NCBI GenBank assembly: GCA_031082185.1
Contig: JAVHLI010000001.1
Coordinates: forward strand, 124,001 to 188,000
Direction: 5' to 3'
DNA length: 64,000 nucleotides
Source of the DNA: a bacterium
Lineage (GTDB): Bacteria; Sysuimicrobiota; Sysuimicrobiia; Sysuimicrobiales; Humicultoraceae
The translations under genes were made by a program, and so were the position numbers. Under the pieces are notes generated by a model, which searched no databases, was not told the origin of the DNA, and saw only the letters and a list, made by a program, of their open reading frames with translations. Shown one piece after another: positions 8,974 through 18,132 of this stretch; position 1 is the first letter of the stretch; each line of letters starts with the position of its first letter.

Positions 8974-11394
8974 CTTTCCGGTCTGCAGCATGTGCCGGAT
9001 GCGGTCCAGGGTCGCCGGCATCCCGAGCAAGCTCAAGAACGCCTCGCGCTCGAGGTCCAGCAGGTACTCCTCGGACACGCGCGTGCCCTCCGGCACGTCC
9101 CCTCCGCACATGATGTATCCCAGTTTCCTGGACACCACGATGTCGTGCTCGGTTATGTATCCGCCGGTGCGCATCATGTAGAGCAATGATTCGATCGCCG
9201 CGAAACCACGGGAGCCGATCACGCGGATCAAACCGGGCTGTGGCGGCCGATAGTTACCGCGCACCAGCGCCAGCGCCGCGGCCTTGGCGTCGGAGAGCAG
9301 CAGGTCGCCGTTGACCGTGACCCCGTCGGAGGGGCGCAGGTAGCCCAATCGCCGGGCGTCCTCTCCCGAGATGGAAACCTTGGCCATGGCGATGTTCTCA
9401 AACGCCTTCCGAAGGAGCGGGAGCAGATCAACGGAAGAATCCTCCGGCGCAGTCGCCGACACCCGCTTGGTCATCTCCATCGTGCCGCCGCCGGCCGGGA
9501 TGAGGCCGACCCCAGCTTCGACAAGCCCCATGTAGGTCTCCGCGGCGGCCTGTACGTGCGCGCAGCCCAGGCAGAACTCCACGCCGCCGCCCAGGGTACG
9601 GCCGAACGGCGCACCGACTACCGGCGCGACCGAGCGCCGCAGTTCCATGGTGACGCCTTGGAACTGCCGGACCACGAAGTCCAGATCCTCCCAGTTGCCC
9701 TCCTGGGCCTCCATGAGGATGAGCATCAGGTTGGCGCCCACGCAGAAGTCCGATCCCTGGTTGCCGATGACCAGGGCGTCAAAGTCGGACCTGACCCGCT
9801 CCAGCGCCCGGCGGGTCATGACGATGATGTCCTCGCCGATGGCGTTCATCTTGGAGTGGAACTCCAGGCAGGCGACGCCGTCGCCCAGGTCTACCAGGCT
9901 GGCGCCGGCGTTCCCCTCCACGGCGCGGCCGAGCGACTTGAGGTGTGGGAGCAGGATGCGGCCTTCCAGTCCGGGCTCCGGCAGATAGGTCGCCGATTGG
10001 AGATCGAAGTAGGTTCGCCCGTCTGCCCCGTCGCGATACCACGCTCCGGCACCGCTCCCGCGGACCCGGCGCAGGACTTCCGGCATCTCCTCGCCGGGCG
10101 GCAGTAGCCGGTCGGCCGCCCCGACGGAAGCGAGGGCGTCCCACTGCTCGAACGGTCCCTGATCCCACCCGAACCCCCAGCGCAGGGCGCGGTCCACGTT
10201 GACCACGTCGTCGCTGATCTCAGGTATGCGGCGGGCGGCGTAGACCAGCACCGCTCCCGTGAGCCGGCGCAGGAACTCGCCGTACTTGTCGTCCATGGCC
10301 AACAGCGCCGCCACGCGCTTGTTGGGCTCGGCGATCGTCTTGGCCGCCTCCAGCGCACCGGTAGACAGCCGCTTGCGCGGGCGGTACTCGAAGGTCCGGT
10401 AGTCCAGGGTAAGAATGTCCCCGTCCTGCCGCTTGTAGAACCCGCCGCCGGTCTTCTCGCCCAGCCACCCGCGCTTGGCCATCTCGGTGAGGATCGCCGG
10501 GGGAACGTAAATGCCGCGCTCCTCGTCCTCGGGCAGGTTGCGGTGCGAGTTGGAGGCCACGTGCATAAGCGTGTCCAGGCCGACCAGGTCGCCGGTCCGG
10601 AAGGTGGCGCTCCTGGGGCGGCCGAGGATCGGGCCGGTCAGCTCGTCCACCTCGTCAATCTCCAGGCCGAGGTCAACCATCAGGTGGATCGCCTTCAGCA
10701 TCCCGTACGTTCCGATGCGGTTGGCGATGAAGTTGGGTGTGTCCTTCGCGTAGACGATCCCCTTGCCCAGCAGCCGTTCGCCCCAGCCGGCAACCGCTTC
10801 GGTCACCCACGCGTGCGTCTGGGGGGTGGGGATGAGCTCCAGCAGCTTCATGTACCGCGGCGGGTTGAAGAAGTGCGTTCCCAGGAAGTGGGCGCGGAAC
10901 TCCTCGCCCGACTGCTCGGCCACCGCGGCGACGGGCAGGCCGCTCGTGTTGGTACTGACGATCATGCCGGGCTTCCAGCGGGCCTCGACCCGAGCCAGCA
11001 GGTCGCGCTTGATGGCCAGGTCCTCCACCACCACCTCGATGACCCAGTCCGCATCGCGGATCAGATCCAGGTGGTCCTCGAAGTTGCCGGTGGTTACCAG
11101 GGCGGCCCGATCCGGAGAGTAGAACGCGGCCGGCTGAGCCTTGACCGCGCGCTCCAGCCCGGTGCGGGCGAACCGGTTGCGCACCTCGGGGGAATCAATC
11201 CCCAGGCCCTTCCGGCGCTCGTCGTCGTTCGGCTCCTTTGGGACGATGTCCAGGAGCACCGTGGGTACGCCGACGTTGGCCAGGTGCGCGGCGATTGTGC
11301 TGCCCATTACGCCCGCACCCAACACGGCGGCACGGGTGAGACGTGGCTTGCGATTGGCTGTGGATGTAGCTGATGGGGTCATCGAGGAGGTCAC
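8959..11394 (-). CDS. fadN: 3-hydroxyacyl-CoA dehydrogenase / enoyl-CoA hydratase (FadN type)
   Basis: 811 residues. A NAD-binding 3-hydroxyacyl-CoA dehydrogenase part comes first (AAVLGAGVMGSTIAAHLANVG at residues 22-42; ADWVIEVVVEDLAIKRDLL near 115; HFFNPPRYMKLLELIP near 175). A C-terminal crotonase-like hydratase part follows, with the oxyanion-hole stretch GNQGSDFCVGANL and then APFGRTLGGGVEFCLGC. This domain order is that of Bacillus FadN, the reverse of E. coli FadB. It would perform the hydration and second oxidation of beta-oxidation. It is the first gene of the fad run, with an AAGGTGACCTCC stretch before the ATG. Its 3' end carries a small duplication (8940-8973). Confidence 0.92.
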   Translation of the reverse strand: MTSSMTPSATSTANRKPRLTRAAVLGAGVMGSTIAAHLANVGVPTVLLDIVPKEPNDDERRKGLGIDSPEVRNRFARTGLERAVKAQPAAFYSPDRAALVTTGNFEDHLDLIRDADWVIEVVVEDLAIKRDLLARVEARWKPGMIVSTNTSGLPVAAVAEQSGEEFRAHFLGTHFFNPPRYMKLLELIPTPQTHAWVTEAVAGWGERLLGKGIVYAKDTPNFIANRIGTYGMLKAIHLMVDLGLEIDEVDELTGPILGRPRSATFRTGDLVGLDTLMHVASNSHRNLPEDEERGIYVPPAILTEMAKRGWLGEKTGGGFYKRQDGDILTLDYRTFEYRPRKRLSTGALEAAKTIAEPNKRVAALLAMDDKYGEFLRRLTGAVLVYAARRIPEISDDVVNVDRALRWGFGWDQGPFEQWDALASVGAADRLLPPGEEMPEVLRRVRGSGAGAWYRDGADGRTYFDLQSATYLPEPGLEGRILLPHLKSLGRAVEGNAGASLVDLGDGVACLEFHSKMNAIGEDIIVMTRRALERVRSDFDALVIGNQGSDFCVGANLMLILMEAQEGNWEDLDFVVRQFQGVTMELRRSVAPVVGAPFGRTLGGGVEFCLGCAHVQAAAETYMGLVEAGVGLIPAGGGTMEMTKRVSATAPEDSSVDLLPLLRKAFENIAMAKVSISGEDARRLGYLRPSDGVTVNGDLLLSDAKAAALALVRGNYRPPQPGLIRVIGSRGFAAIESLLYMMRTGGYITEHDIVVSRKLGYIMCGGDVPEGTRVSEEYLLDLEREAFLSLLGMPATLDRIRHMLQTGKPLRN

Positions 11395-11483
11395 CTTCCT
11401 GTTCTCAGGTGACTTGCCGTATGGACTTCGTCAGGCAGGACGCGGGTTCCTTGCGGATCCACCCCGAGATCGTCATGTATTCT

Positions 11484-13787
11484 TCACTTTGGCGTCAGCA
11501 CCAGCCGTCCGGCCGCAACCTCCTCGATTCGGGGGCGCGAGAACAGCAGCGGCACGTACTCCCCATGCGCCCACAATGCCGCGAAGTCTCGGTAGTGTCG
11601 GTGGAACGGCAGGCCGCTCTGCCCCGTCGTATGAATCACCAGCGACCGGTCCCAGTCCGCAGTGTCAAGGATCTGCCTGTACGAGGCCACCACCGCCTGC
11701 CGGAACGGCGCCTCCGGGTAGAAGGCACCGTTGTTGACCGTGAACGCGTCGCCGCCAACCTCTGGGGTCGTCGTGTTGAAGATCCAGGACAGGGCCTTGA
11801 TGCGCCCGATGGGATGGACGAAGGTGGTCTGGTGCAGCCTTCCCCACCGCCACTTCTCGCGGTTGGATCCGAGCTGCCCTTCCAGGGTACGCACCGCGTC
11901 GCGCAGCGCGGTCTCCACCAGCCGGTCGCGGCTGCCCCGCCACCAACCAGAGGAAGGGTCGCGCAGCAGCGCGAGCAGCGTCTGCACCGCCCCTTCGTAC
12001 TCGCGCAGGTAGCGGTCGAAGGCCGCCTCGTCGAGCGGCGTCCTGAACACCTCCTTGATCAGGGCGTCCAGGAGCGCCTGGTACACTGCGGCAGGCCGGC
12101 TGGAAGCAGAGAGCACGCCGTCCCACTGGAGCAGTTCGGCAAAGAGCGGCTGGAGCGCCGGGTCCAGGATTCGCACCGACCGCAGCGCCTCGACCATCGC
12201 CATGCCCGGGAGCGAGGCCACGTCGCTGTGGATGCGCTTGAAGGTCTCGACCGACTGGGTGCCCTCAGACAGGAGGGCGGTGATGCGCCGCGCGCGGTAC
12301 CCCACGTCCCAGTCGCGGCCCAGGAAGTGCGGATAGCCCGGCGGCACGACGCGGTTGTTGGCGGTAACCACAAACCCACCGCGACGGTGCACGCTGGGGA
12401 GCGCCTCGAACGGCAGCCATCCGGTCCACTCGTACTCGCCGGTCCACCCGGGCACCGGCACCTCTCCTGTTCCCTTGGCCCGCACCGGGATGCGCCCCGG
12501 CATCTGGTAGCCGATCTCGCCGTTGCGGTGGGCGAAGACGAAGTTCTGAGACGGCGCGTCCCACGCGCGCAGGGCCTGCCGGAACTCCTCCCAGGTGGAC
12601 GCGCGGTTGATGCCGTCCACCGACTCGATGATGGTGCTGGATTCCAGCGCCGTCCACCGCATCGCCAGCGGGGCCTGCAGCCCGCGCACCACGTTGTTCA
12701 GGATCGGGCCGTGGCGCGTTATGCGCACTATCTCAACGGCCGGTTCGGTCCGGCCCTTGACCTTGATCGTCTCGCGGACCACGGTCGCCGGTATCCACTG
12801 CCCCTTGTGCAGATAACGTGCGGGATCCTCGGGGTGAAAACGCTCAATGTATAGGTCCTGCACGTCGGGGTTGGCGTTGGTCACGCCCCACGCGATGTCC
12901 CGGTTGTGCCCGATGATGACGCCGGGCACGCCTGGGAACGTGGCCCCGACGACGTCGTAGGGCCCGCCGTTTAGGTGCATCAGGTACCAGATCGACGGCA
13001 TCTGGGATTCCAGGTGTGGATCGTTGGCCAGCAGAGGGCTGCCGGTGTTCGTGCGGCTCCCGGCGGCGCTCCAGTTGTTGCTGCCTATGCCGGGCAAGCT
13101 CCGCAGGCCCATCCCCGGCAGGTGCCACCCACCGGTGATGACCGGCGCGTCGGAGGGGTACCCGGGCAGCAGCCGCTCCAGCGCGCCGTCGCCGAACCGT
13201 TCGAGGAGCTGCTGGCGCAGTATCTCCACCCGCCAGTCGCCGCCCAGCACCCACGCCATCAGCTTGCCGTAGGCCATGCTGTCCGCTGGGGTCCATGGCT
13301 CAGGGGTGAAGCGCAGCAGCGTGAACTCGATGGGAAGCCGGCCGCGCGCGCCCGCGATGAAGGCGTTCACCCCGGCGGCGTAGGCCTCAAGGTTCTGCTT
13401 CGTCTGAGGGCTGACGGCGCCCAGGTGCGCCTCGGCGACGCGCCGCAGGCCTATCGTGCGCAGGAACCGGTCGGTCGGCAGCGCCGCCTCGCCGAAGATC
13501 TCGGCCAGACGGCCGGAGGCGGTGCGGCGGTTGAGTTCCATGTGCCAGAGGCGATCCTGTGCGTGCACGAAGCCCTGCGCGAAGAACAGCGACCGGGCGG
13601 ATCGCGCGAAGAGGTGGGGGATTCCCCACCGGTCGCGCACGACCTCGACGGGGTCGCCGAGGCCGGCGACATGCATCGTTCCAGAGATCTGAGGGAACGG
13701 GCGGCGCGCCACATAGACGCCGGCTCCCCCGGCGACGGCGGCCACGATCAGGACCAGCACCAGCAGGACGAGCAGCAGGCGGCGCAT
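11484..13787 (-). CDS. Penicillin acylase family (Ntn-hydrolase) secreted amidase
   Basis: 767 residues starting at the ATG at 13787, behind GAGGTGCCTT. The N-terminus MRRLLLVLLVLVLIVAAVAG is a signal peptide or membrane anchor, so the enzyme acts outside the cytoplasm. Family features are DRWGIPHLFARSARSLFFAQGFVHAQDRLWHME in the alpha chain. The autoprocessing site GSNNWSAAGS follows, with Ser236 as the predicted new N-terminal nucleophile. After it come LLANDPHLE and FPGVPGVIIGHNRDIAWGVTN. Members include penicillin G acylase and acyl-homoserine-lactone (PvdQ-type) acylases, and the substrate here cannot be told. It lies 90 bases upstream of the fad operon on the same strand, so it could feed it released acyl chains, but that link is inference. 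Confidence 0.9.
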   Translation of the reverse strand: MRRLLLVLLVLVLIVAAVAGGAGVYVARRPFPQISGTMHVAGLGDPVEVVRDRWGIPHLFARSARSLFFAQGFVHAQDRLWHMELNRRTASGRLAEIFGEAALPTDRFLRTIGLRRVAEAHLGAVSPQTKQNLEAYAAGVNAFIAGARGRLPIEFTLLRFTPEPWTPADSMAYGKLMAWVLGGDWRVEILRQQLLERFGDGALERLLPGYPSDAPVITGGWHLPGMGLRSLPGIGSNNWSAAGSRTNTGSPLLANDPHLESQMPSIWYLMHLNGGPYDVVGATFPGVPGVIIGHNRDIAWGVTNANPDVQDLYIERFHPEDPARYLHKGQWIPATVVRETIKVKGRTEPAVEIVRITRHGPILNNVVRGLQAPLAMRWTALESSTIIESVDGINRASTWEEFRQALRAWDAPSQNFVFAHRNGEIGYQMPGRIPVRAKGTGEVPVPGWTGEYEWTGWLPFEALPSVHRRGGFVVTANNRVVPPGYPHFLGRDWDVGYRARRITALLSEGTQSVETFKRIHSDVASLPGMAMVEALRSVRILDPALQPLFAELLQWDGVLSASSRPAAVYQALLDALIKEVFRTPLDEAAFDRYLREYEGAVQTLLALLRDPSSGWWRGSRDRLVETALRDAVRTLEGQLGSNREKWRWGRLHQTTFVHPIGRIKALSWIFNTTTPEVGGDAFTVNNGAFYPEAPFRQAVVASYRQILDTADWDRSLVIHTTGQSGLPFHRHYRDFAALWAHGEYVPLLFSRPRIEEVAAGRLVLTPK

Positions 13788-13904
13788 AAGGCACCTCGTC
13801 GGTGAAGCGTGGTCGCCGCTGTGTTCGCCCTGTGGGCCGATCCTCCTCTGGCGTCTGCGGGTGGTGGCAGATAAGATAGGGCCGAAGTTACGGTGGGGGG
13901 ACTT

Positions 13905-14843
13905 ATGCTGACACCGGAGGGGCCAACCGGTTCCCGCAAGCTTCGCGCAGCCGGCATCTCGCTGGCAGCCGGCGTGGCGATCCTCGGACTCAAGGTGGCC
14001 GCCTACATGGTCACCGGTTCGGTGGCGCTGCTCTCCGACGCCGCGGAGTCGGTGGTCAACATCCTGGCGGCGAACGTCGCGCTGGTGAGCCTGCTGGTCG
14101 CGGTTCGCCCCCCGGACGAGGGCCATCAGTACGGCCACGCGAAGGCCGAGTACGTGAGCAGCGCCACCGAGGGGGCGATGATCACGGCGGCTGGGGTTTG
14201 GATCGTGCTGACCGCGGCCAACCGGCTGCTCAACCCGCAACCACTGGTTAACATTTCTGTCGGCCTCTTTCTGCTGGCGGCCGGCGCGGCATTGAACCTG
14301 GCCGTCGCGCTCTACCTGCTGCGCGTATCGCGGGCCGGGCGTTCAATCGCGCTCGAGGCGTCGGCCAAGCACCTTCTTTCGGACGTCATCACCTCCGCGG
14401 GCGTCTTCGTTGGGCTGGGCCTCGTGGACATCACCGGCTGGGCGCCCCTGGACTCGATCGCGGCCATTGTCGTCGGCGCCAACATCGGCTGGATGGGGTT
14501 GGTGCTGCTCCGGCGCTCGATCAGCGGCCTGCTGGACGCCCGGTTTCCTCCCGAGGAAGAGGCCAAGATCCGGACGGTACTCGAAGAACACCAGGGCGAG
14601 ATCGTTGAGTACCACGCGTTGCGCACCCGTCAGGCCGGCGCCGACCGGTTCCTCGACGTGCACCTGGTGCTGCACAGATCATTCTCGGTCGGCCAGGCGC
14701 ACTTGATCTGCGACGACCTGGAGCACCACCTGCAGGAGGAGCTGCCCGGCGTTGACGTGACGATCCACGTGGAGCCGTGCGATGCCTCCTGCGCCCGTTG
14801 CGCGGAGCCGGCGCAGGGCGCGCGCTCAAGCGGGGTGCCGTAG
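13905..14843 (+). CDS. Cation diffusion facilitator family transporter
   Basis: 312 residues with about six membrane segments in the first 200 and a soluble C-terminal domain. CDF proteins export Zn2+, Fe2+, Mn2+ or Co2+ in exchange for protons. Visible family marks are LLSDAAESVVNILAANVALV in TM2, the loop GHQYGHAKAEYVSS, and KHLLSDVITSAGVFVG in TM5 with the metal-binding His and Asp. The ATG at 13905 follows GGTGGGGGGACTT and is preferred over a GTG four codons earlier. The C-terminus ends in a Cys pair (CDASCARC). Its stop shares a base with the pgi start (TAGTG), so the three genes here are probably co-translated. Confidence 0.9.
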   Translation: MLTPEGPTGSRKLRAAGISLAAGVAILGLKVAAYMVTGSVALLSDAAESVVNILAANVALVSLLVAVRPPDEGHQYGHAKAEYVSSATEGAMITAAGVWIVLTAANRLLNPQPLVNISVGLFLLAAGAALNLAVALYLLRVSRAGRSIALEASAKHLLSDVITSAGVFVGLGLVDITGWAPLDSIAAIVVGANIGWMGLVLLRRSISGLLDARFPPEEEAKIRTVLEEHQGEIVEYHALRTRQAGADRFLDVHLVLHRSFSVGQAHLICDDLEHHLQEELPGVDVTIHVEPCDASCARCAEPAQGARSSGVP

Positions 14844-16543
14844 TGCAGATGGGCGATCGCCGTCCATGGTTTGCTGGGTATCAGGGCCACGTCGAGGACC
14901 GGCTGCGGGACTGGCAGGAGATGGGATTCTCGCGGAGGCTGTGGGCCCGAGATCCAACCCTGTGGTCGGCCGGGTGGTCGGCCGGGCGATCGGGCGGTCC
15001 GGTACCCGAGCTGGCCGACCGCCTGGGATGGCTGACCCTTCCAGAGGCGATGCACGGCAGGCTCGACGACCTGGTGGATTTCGCCCGCGATGTGGCGGAG
15101 GCCGGTACGCGCCACGTCGTGCTGCTCGGGATGGGTGGATCGAGCATGGCCCCGGAGGTGCTCCAGCACACGTTCGGGCCGGCAGCGGGCGCTCCCAGGT
15201 TGATCGTCCTCGACAGCACCCACCCGGCGGCCGTTCGCCGGGTCGAGTCTCAGGTTGATCTCGGGCGGACGCTCTTCCTGGTGTCCAGCAAATCGGGGAC
15301 CACGACCGAGACGCTCTCGCTCTTCAGGTACTTCTGGCACCGCGTCAGCCAGATGGAGGCACGGCCTGGAGACAGGTTCGTTGCCATTACTGATCCTGGG
15401 ACGCACCTGGAGCGCCTGGCCCAGGAGCGCGAGTTCCGTCGCACGTTCCTGGGCCAGGTTGACGTGGGAGGGCGGTATTCCGCGCTCTCCGTGTTCGGGT
15501 TGGTACCGGCGGCGCTGATCGGTGTTGACGTGCGCCGGGTGCTCGACCGGGCACAGGGGATGGCCGCGGACTGTGGGCCCGCCGTGCCCGAGACCGACAA
15601 CCCGAGCCTGGTACTGGGGGCCGCGCTGGGGGAGATGGCGCTGGCCGGACGCGACAAGGTGACCTTCCTTGTTTCACCCTCGCTGGCAGGGCTGCCGGCC
15701 TGGATCGAGCAACTCGTCGCCGAGAGCACCGGCAAGGATGGGAAGGGCATCGTTCCGGTGGTGGACGAACCGCTGGACGTGCTCGATGTGCCGGAGAGAT
15801 GCGGCGCCGACCGGGTCTTCGTATACCTGCGCCTCGCCGGCGACGACGCGCGCGATCTGGATGCCGTGGCCGACGCTATCGAGGCTGCCGGCCATCCCGT
15901 TGCCCGCCTGCACCTGGCAGAGACGGCGGACCTTGGGGCCGAGTTCTTCAGGTGGGAGGTGGCGGTGGCCGCCTCCGGGGCTGTGTTGGGCATCCACCCG
16001 TTCAATCAGCCTGACGTGCAGTTGGCCAAGGAGCTGGCAGGGCAGGTCATGGCGCGGGCTGCCGGTTCGGAGCAGGCCTACGCCGAGGATGCTCCGGCAT
16101 CCAGTCCGGAAGCGCTGGCCGGTGCGGTCAACGGGTGGGCGGCGCAGCTGCGTCCGGGCGACTACGTGGGGCTGCAGGCGTACCTGGCCCCGGATGAGGC
16201 CACCACCGTCGCTCTGGCGGGATTGCGGCGCGCCGTCTCTGAACGGTGGGGCGTGGCCACGACCCTGGGGTACGGTCCGCGCTTCCTGCACTCGACCGGG
16301 CAACTGCACAAGGGCGGGCCGAATACCGGGGCCTTCATGCAGATCGTTGACGATCCAGATGAAGACCTGGATGTCCCGGAGGCAGGGCATACGTTCGGCG
16401 GATTGATCAGGGCCCAGGCCATGGGAGACCTGCAGGCCTTGCGGCAGCGCGGCCGCCGGGTCGTGCGGGTGGATCTGGGCCGGGACGTTGCCGGTGGGTT
16501 CGCGCGCCTGGCGGATCTCCTGGGCGGGCGGGCGCCGGCATGA
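14843..16543 (+). CDS. pgi: Glucose-6-phosphate isomerase (TalPGI-type PGI domain)
   Basis: 566 residues from the overlapping GTG at 14843 (an ATG two codons later is equally possible). It interconverts glucose 6-phosphate and fructose 6-phosphate. SIS-type phosphosugar motifs are visible: VVLLGMGGSSMAPEVLQ near residue 93 and LFLVSSKSGTTTETLSLFRY near 150. Further on come GFRY-type C-terminal elements ending FLHSTGQLHKGGPNTGAFMQ. The sequence resembles the isomerase half of the transaldolase-phosphoglucose isomerase fusions of some Chloroflexota and Actinobacteria, but no transaldolase part is present. A 12-bp in-frame repeat at 14963-14986 encodes WSAG twice. It overlaps the 6-phosphogluconolactonase gene by four bases, pointing to an oxidative pentose phosphate role. 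Confidence 0.88.
   Translation: MQMGDRRPWFAGYQGHVEDRLRDWQEMGFSRRLWARDPTLWSAGWSAGRSGGPVPELADRLGWLTLPEAMHGRLDDLVDFARDVAEAGTRHVVLLGMGGSSMAPEVLQHTFGPAAGAPRLIVLDSTHPAAVRRVESQVDLGRTLFLVSSKSGTTTETLSLFRYFWHRVSQMEARPGDRFVAITDPGTHLERLAQEREFRRTFLGQVDVGGRYSALSVFGLVPAALIGVDVRRVLDRAQGMAADCGPAVPETDNPSLVLGAALGEMALAGRDKVTFLVSPSLAGLPAWIEQLVAESTGKDGKGIVPVVDEPLDVLDVPERCGADRVFVYLRLAGDDARDLDAVADAIEAAGHPVARLHLAETADLGAEFFRWEVAVAASGAVLGIHPFNQPDVQLAKELAGQVMARAAGSEQAYAEDAPASSPEALAGAVNGWAAQLRPGDYVGLQAYLAPDEATTVALAGLRRAVSERWGVATTLGYGPRFLHSTGQLHKGGPNTGAFMQIVDDPDEDLDVPEAGHTFGGLIRAQAMGDLQALRQRGRRVVRVDLGRDVAGGFARLADLLGGRAPA
14963..14986. repeat. 12-bp tandem repeat inside pgi
   Basis: TGGTCGGCCGGG occurs twice in direct succession at 14963-14974 and 14975-14986. 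It adds a four-residue repeat (WSAG) to the N-terminal part of the protein without shifting the frame. Confidence 0.7.
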
Positions 16544-17349
16544 CGGGACGATTGCCGGGGAGGAGAAATGCGGTGGTTGCACGGCCGGCGCCTACCGTGC
16601 ACCCTTTCCCGGACGTGGTGTCGCTCGGCCGGGCTGCGGCGCATGAGCTGTGCCGTGTGGTCGCGTCTGCGCTGGCGATCCGCCCCCACTGCCACATTGT
16701 TCTCTCCGGAGGCAGGGCCCCGCGCGAACTCTACCGAGCACTGGCGGCCGACTTCCGGGAAGAGATCCCCTGGGACAGGATGCACCTCTTCTGGACCGAC
16801 GAACGCTATGTGCCTGAGGATGATCCGCGCAGCAACTACCGTCTGGCGCGGGAGGCACTGCTGGACCACGTGCCGGTCCCGCGGCATAACGTCCACCCCA
16901 TGCCCACCGATCTCCATGATTCAGAAGATGCCGCGGAGGCCTATGCCGAGACCCTGCGGGCGCACTTCTCCGGGCCCTGGCCGCGCTTCGATCTGGTGCT
17001 GCTGGGCCTGGGGAGCGATGGGCACACCGCGTCTCTCTTCCCCGGCTCGCGGGCGGTCGCGGAGAAGGAACGATGGGTAATGGCCGTTCGGGCACCGGTC
17101 AAACCATCGCGGCGACTGACGCTTACACTGCCCGCAATCAACCGCGCGCGAAATGTGTGGTTCCTGGTCTCCGGAACAGAGAAGGCCTCTGCCCTGCGCA
17201 GTGTGCTTATGGAGTCGCCGCAACCGCAGCGGTGCCCGGCGGCGGGGGTCCGCCCGATTAACGGAAGCGTGACCTGGTGGACCGACTCGGCCGCCTCCGC
17301 ACGGTTGGGACTGCCCGGGCGGCCACCAAATCGGCCGCTCCTTGAGTAA
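16540..17349 (+). CDS. pgl: 6-phosphogluconolactonase (DevB/SOL type)
   Basis: 269 residues. It hydrolyses 6-phosphoglucono-lactone in the oxidative pentose phosphate pathway. The N-terminal motif IVLSGGRAPRELYRALA is followed by MHLFWTDERYVPEDDPRSNYRLAREALLDHVPVP and by LVLLGLGSDGHTASLFPGS. These are the standard DevB-family blocks. The ATG overlaps the pgi stop (ATGA). The C-terminal 30 residues after ASALRSVL look less conserved. No glucose-6-phosphate dehydrogenase lies in the window. Confidence 0.92.
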   Translation: MTGRLPGRRNAVVARPAPTVHPFPDVVSLGRAAAHELCRVVASALAIRPHCHIVLSGGRAPRELYRALAADFREEIPWDRMHLFWTDERYVPEDDPRSNYRLAREALLDHVPVPRHNVHPMPTDLHDSEDAAEAYAETLRAHFSGPWPRFDLVLLGLGSDGHTASLFPGSRAVAEKERWVMAVRAPVKPSRRLTLTLPAINRARNVWFLVSGTEKASALRSVLMESPQPQRCPAAGVRPINGSVTWWTDSAASARLGLPGRPPNRPLLE

Positions 17350-17446
17350 CTGCCAGGCGGCCTGATCGCCCTCACCGTACAGCCGAGCCGGGCCATCGGC
17401 CTCAGGGCGGCCTATGCGGCCAGTATGGCCGGTTGGTTCGATCATA

Positions 17447-17475
17447 TTGACAGGTTTATTCGGTCAACGTATAGT
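17447..17475 (+). promoter_or_regulatory. Near-consensus sigma-70 promoter with overlapping inverted repeat
   Basis: TTGACA at 17447-17452, a 17-base spacer and TATAGT at 17470-17475 form an almost perfect promoter 46 bases before the DUF6036 gene. The inverted repeat TTGAC (17447-17451) and GTCAA (17463-17467) covers the -35 and the spacer and could be an operator. This is the strongest promoter-like sequence read in the window. Confidence 0.75.
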
Positions 17476-17520
17476 GTCCCCGAAGACTTCACTCGTGGTC
17501 TGCCATGAACGTGGGGAGGC

Positions 17521-18132
17521 GTGACCGCTGTGAGAATGTTCGCGGGCAGCGAAGACATCGAGGGGGCACTGGTTCGTTTGGCCGAGTATCTCGAGTTCGC
17601 CGAAGCTCCGCCCATCACGCTGCTCGTGGGGGGAGGTTCAGCACTCGCCATCAGGGGTTTCGCGAAGCAGATCACGAAGGATGTGGATGTCATCGCGCTT
17701 GTGAGGGAGAATGGGGACCCCCGAACGTTGGAGAAGGCAGATCCGTTTCCGGACCATCTCACGGAGGCCGCAAACAAGGTTGCAATGGACTTCGGTTTGC
17801 CGGCGGGTTGGATCAACGCCGGGCCAGCCTCTTTGTTGGACTTCGGTCTCCCCTCAGGATGTCTGGAACGGTCGTTGCGCATGCAGTACGGCGCACGCCT
17901 CGTCGTGTGCTTCATCGACAGGCTTGACCAGATACACCTGAAGCTGTATGCGGCAGTTGATCAAGGAGGAGGTCGGCACCTGGCCGACCTCTTGAGCTTA
18001 CAGCCTTCGTCCGGGGACCTGCTGAAGGCGGCCGCATGGACGATGACGCATGATCCATCGCCGGGCTTCCGTGAGGAACTCCTTTCGCTGCTGACTCAAA
18101 TGGGTTTCGAAGATGTGGCTGCAGAGCTTTAG
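17521..18132 (+). CDS. DUF6036-type nucleotidyltransferase-like protein
   Basis: 203 residues from a GTG behind a good ribosome binding site (GGGGAGG). The N-terminal part LLVGGGSALAIRGF, followed by TKDVDVIAL, has the GG-S-x-n-DxD pattern of nucleotidyltransferase folds. This pattern is shared by the AbiEii toxin group and by DUF6036 proteins often found beside small regulators. It overlaps the next gene by 20 bases, so the two are coupled. Base composition looks lower in GC than the surroundings, which hints at horizontal acquisition. The near-consensus promoter and its inverted repeat (17447-17475) suggest autoregulation. Function is not proven. A toxin-antitoxin or defence role is inference from the fold and the pairing. 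Confidence 0.7.
   Translation: MTAVRMFAGSEDIEGALVRLAEYLEFAEAPPITLLVGGGSALAIRGFAKQITKDVDVIALVRENGDPRTLEKADPFPDHLTEAANKVAMDFGLPAGWINAGPASLLDFGLPSGCLERSLRMQYGARLVVCFIDRLDQIHLKLYAAVDQGGGRHLADLLSLQPSSGDLLKAAAWTMTHDPSPGFREELLSLLTQMGFEDVAAEL

Noticed and set aside
11373-12854. 493-residue plus-strand frame opposite the penicillin acylase gene
   Set aside because: Antisense shadow of the acylase codons; low-complexity His/Arg/Gln composition and no family features.
13788-14240. N-terminal extension of the penicillin acylase frame
   Set aside because: The extension overlaps the divergent cation transporter gene and has no signal peptide; ATG 13787 has both a ribosome binding site and a proper signal sequence.
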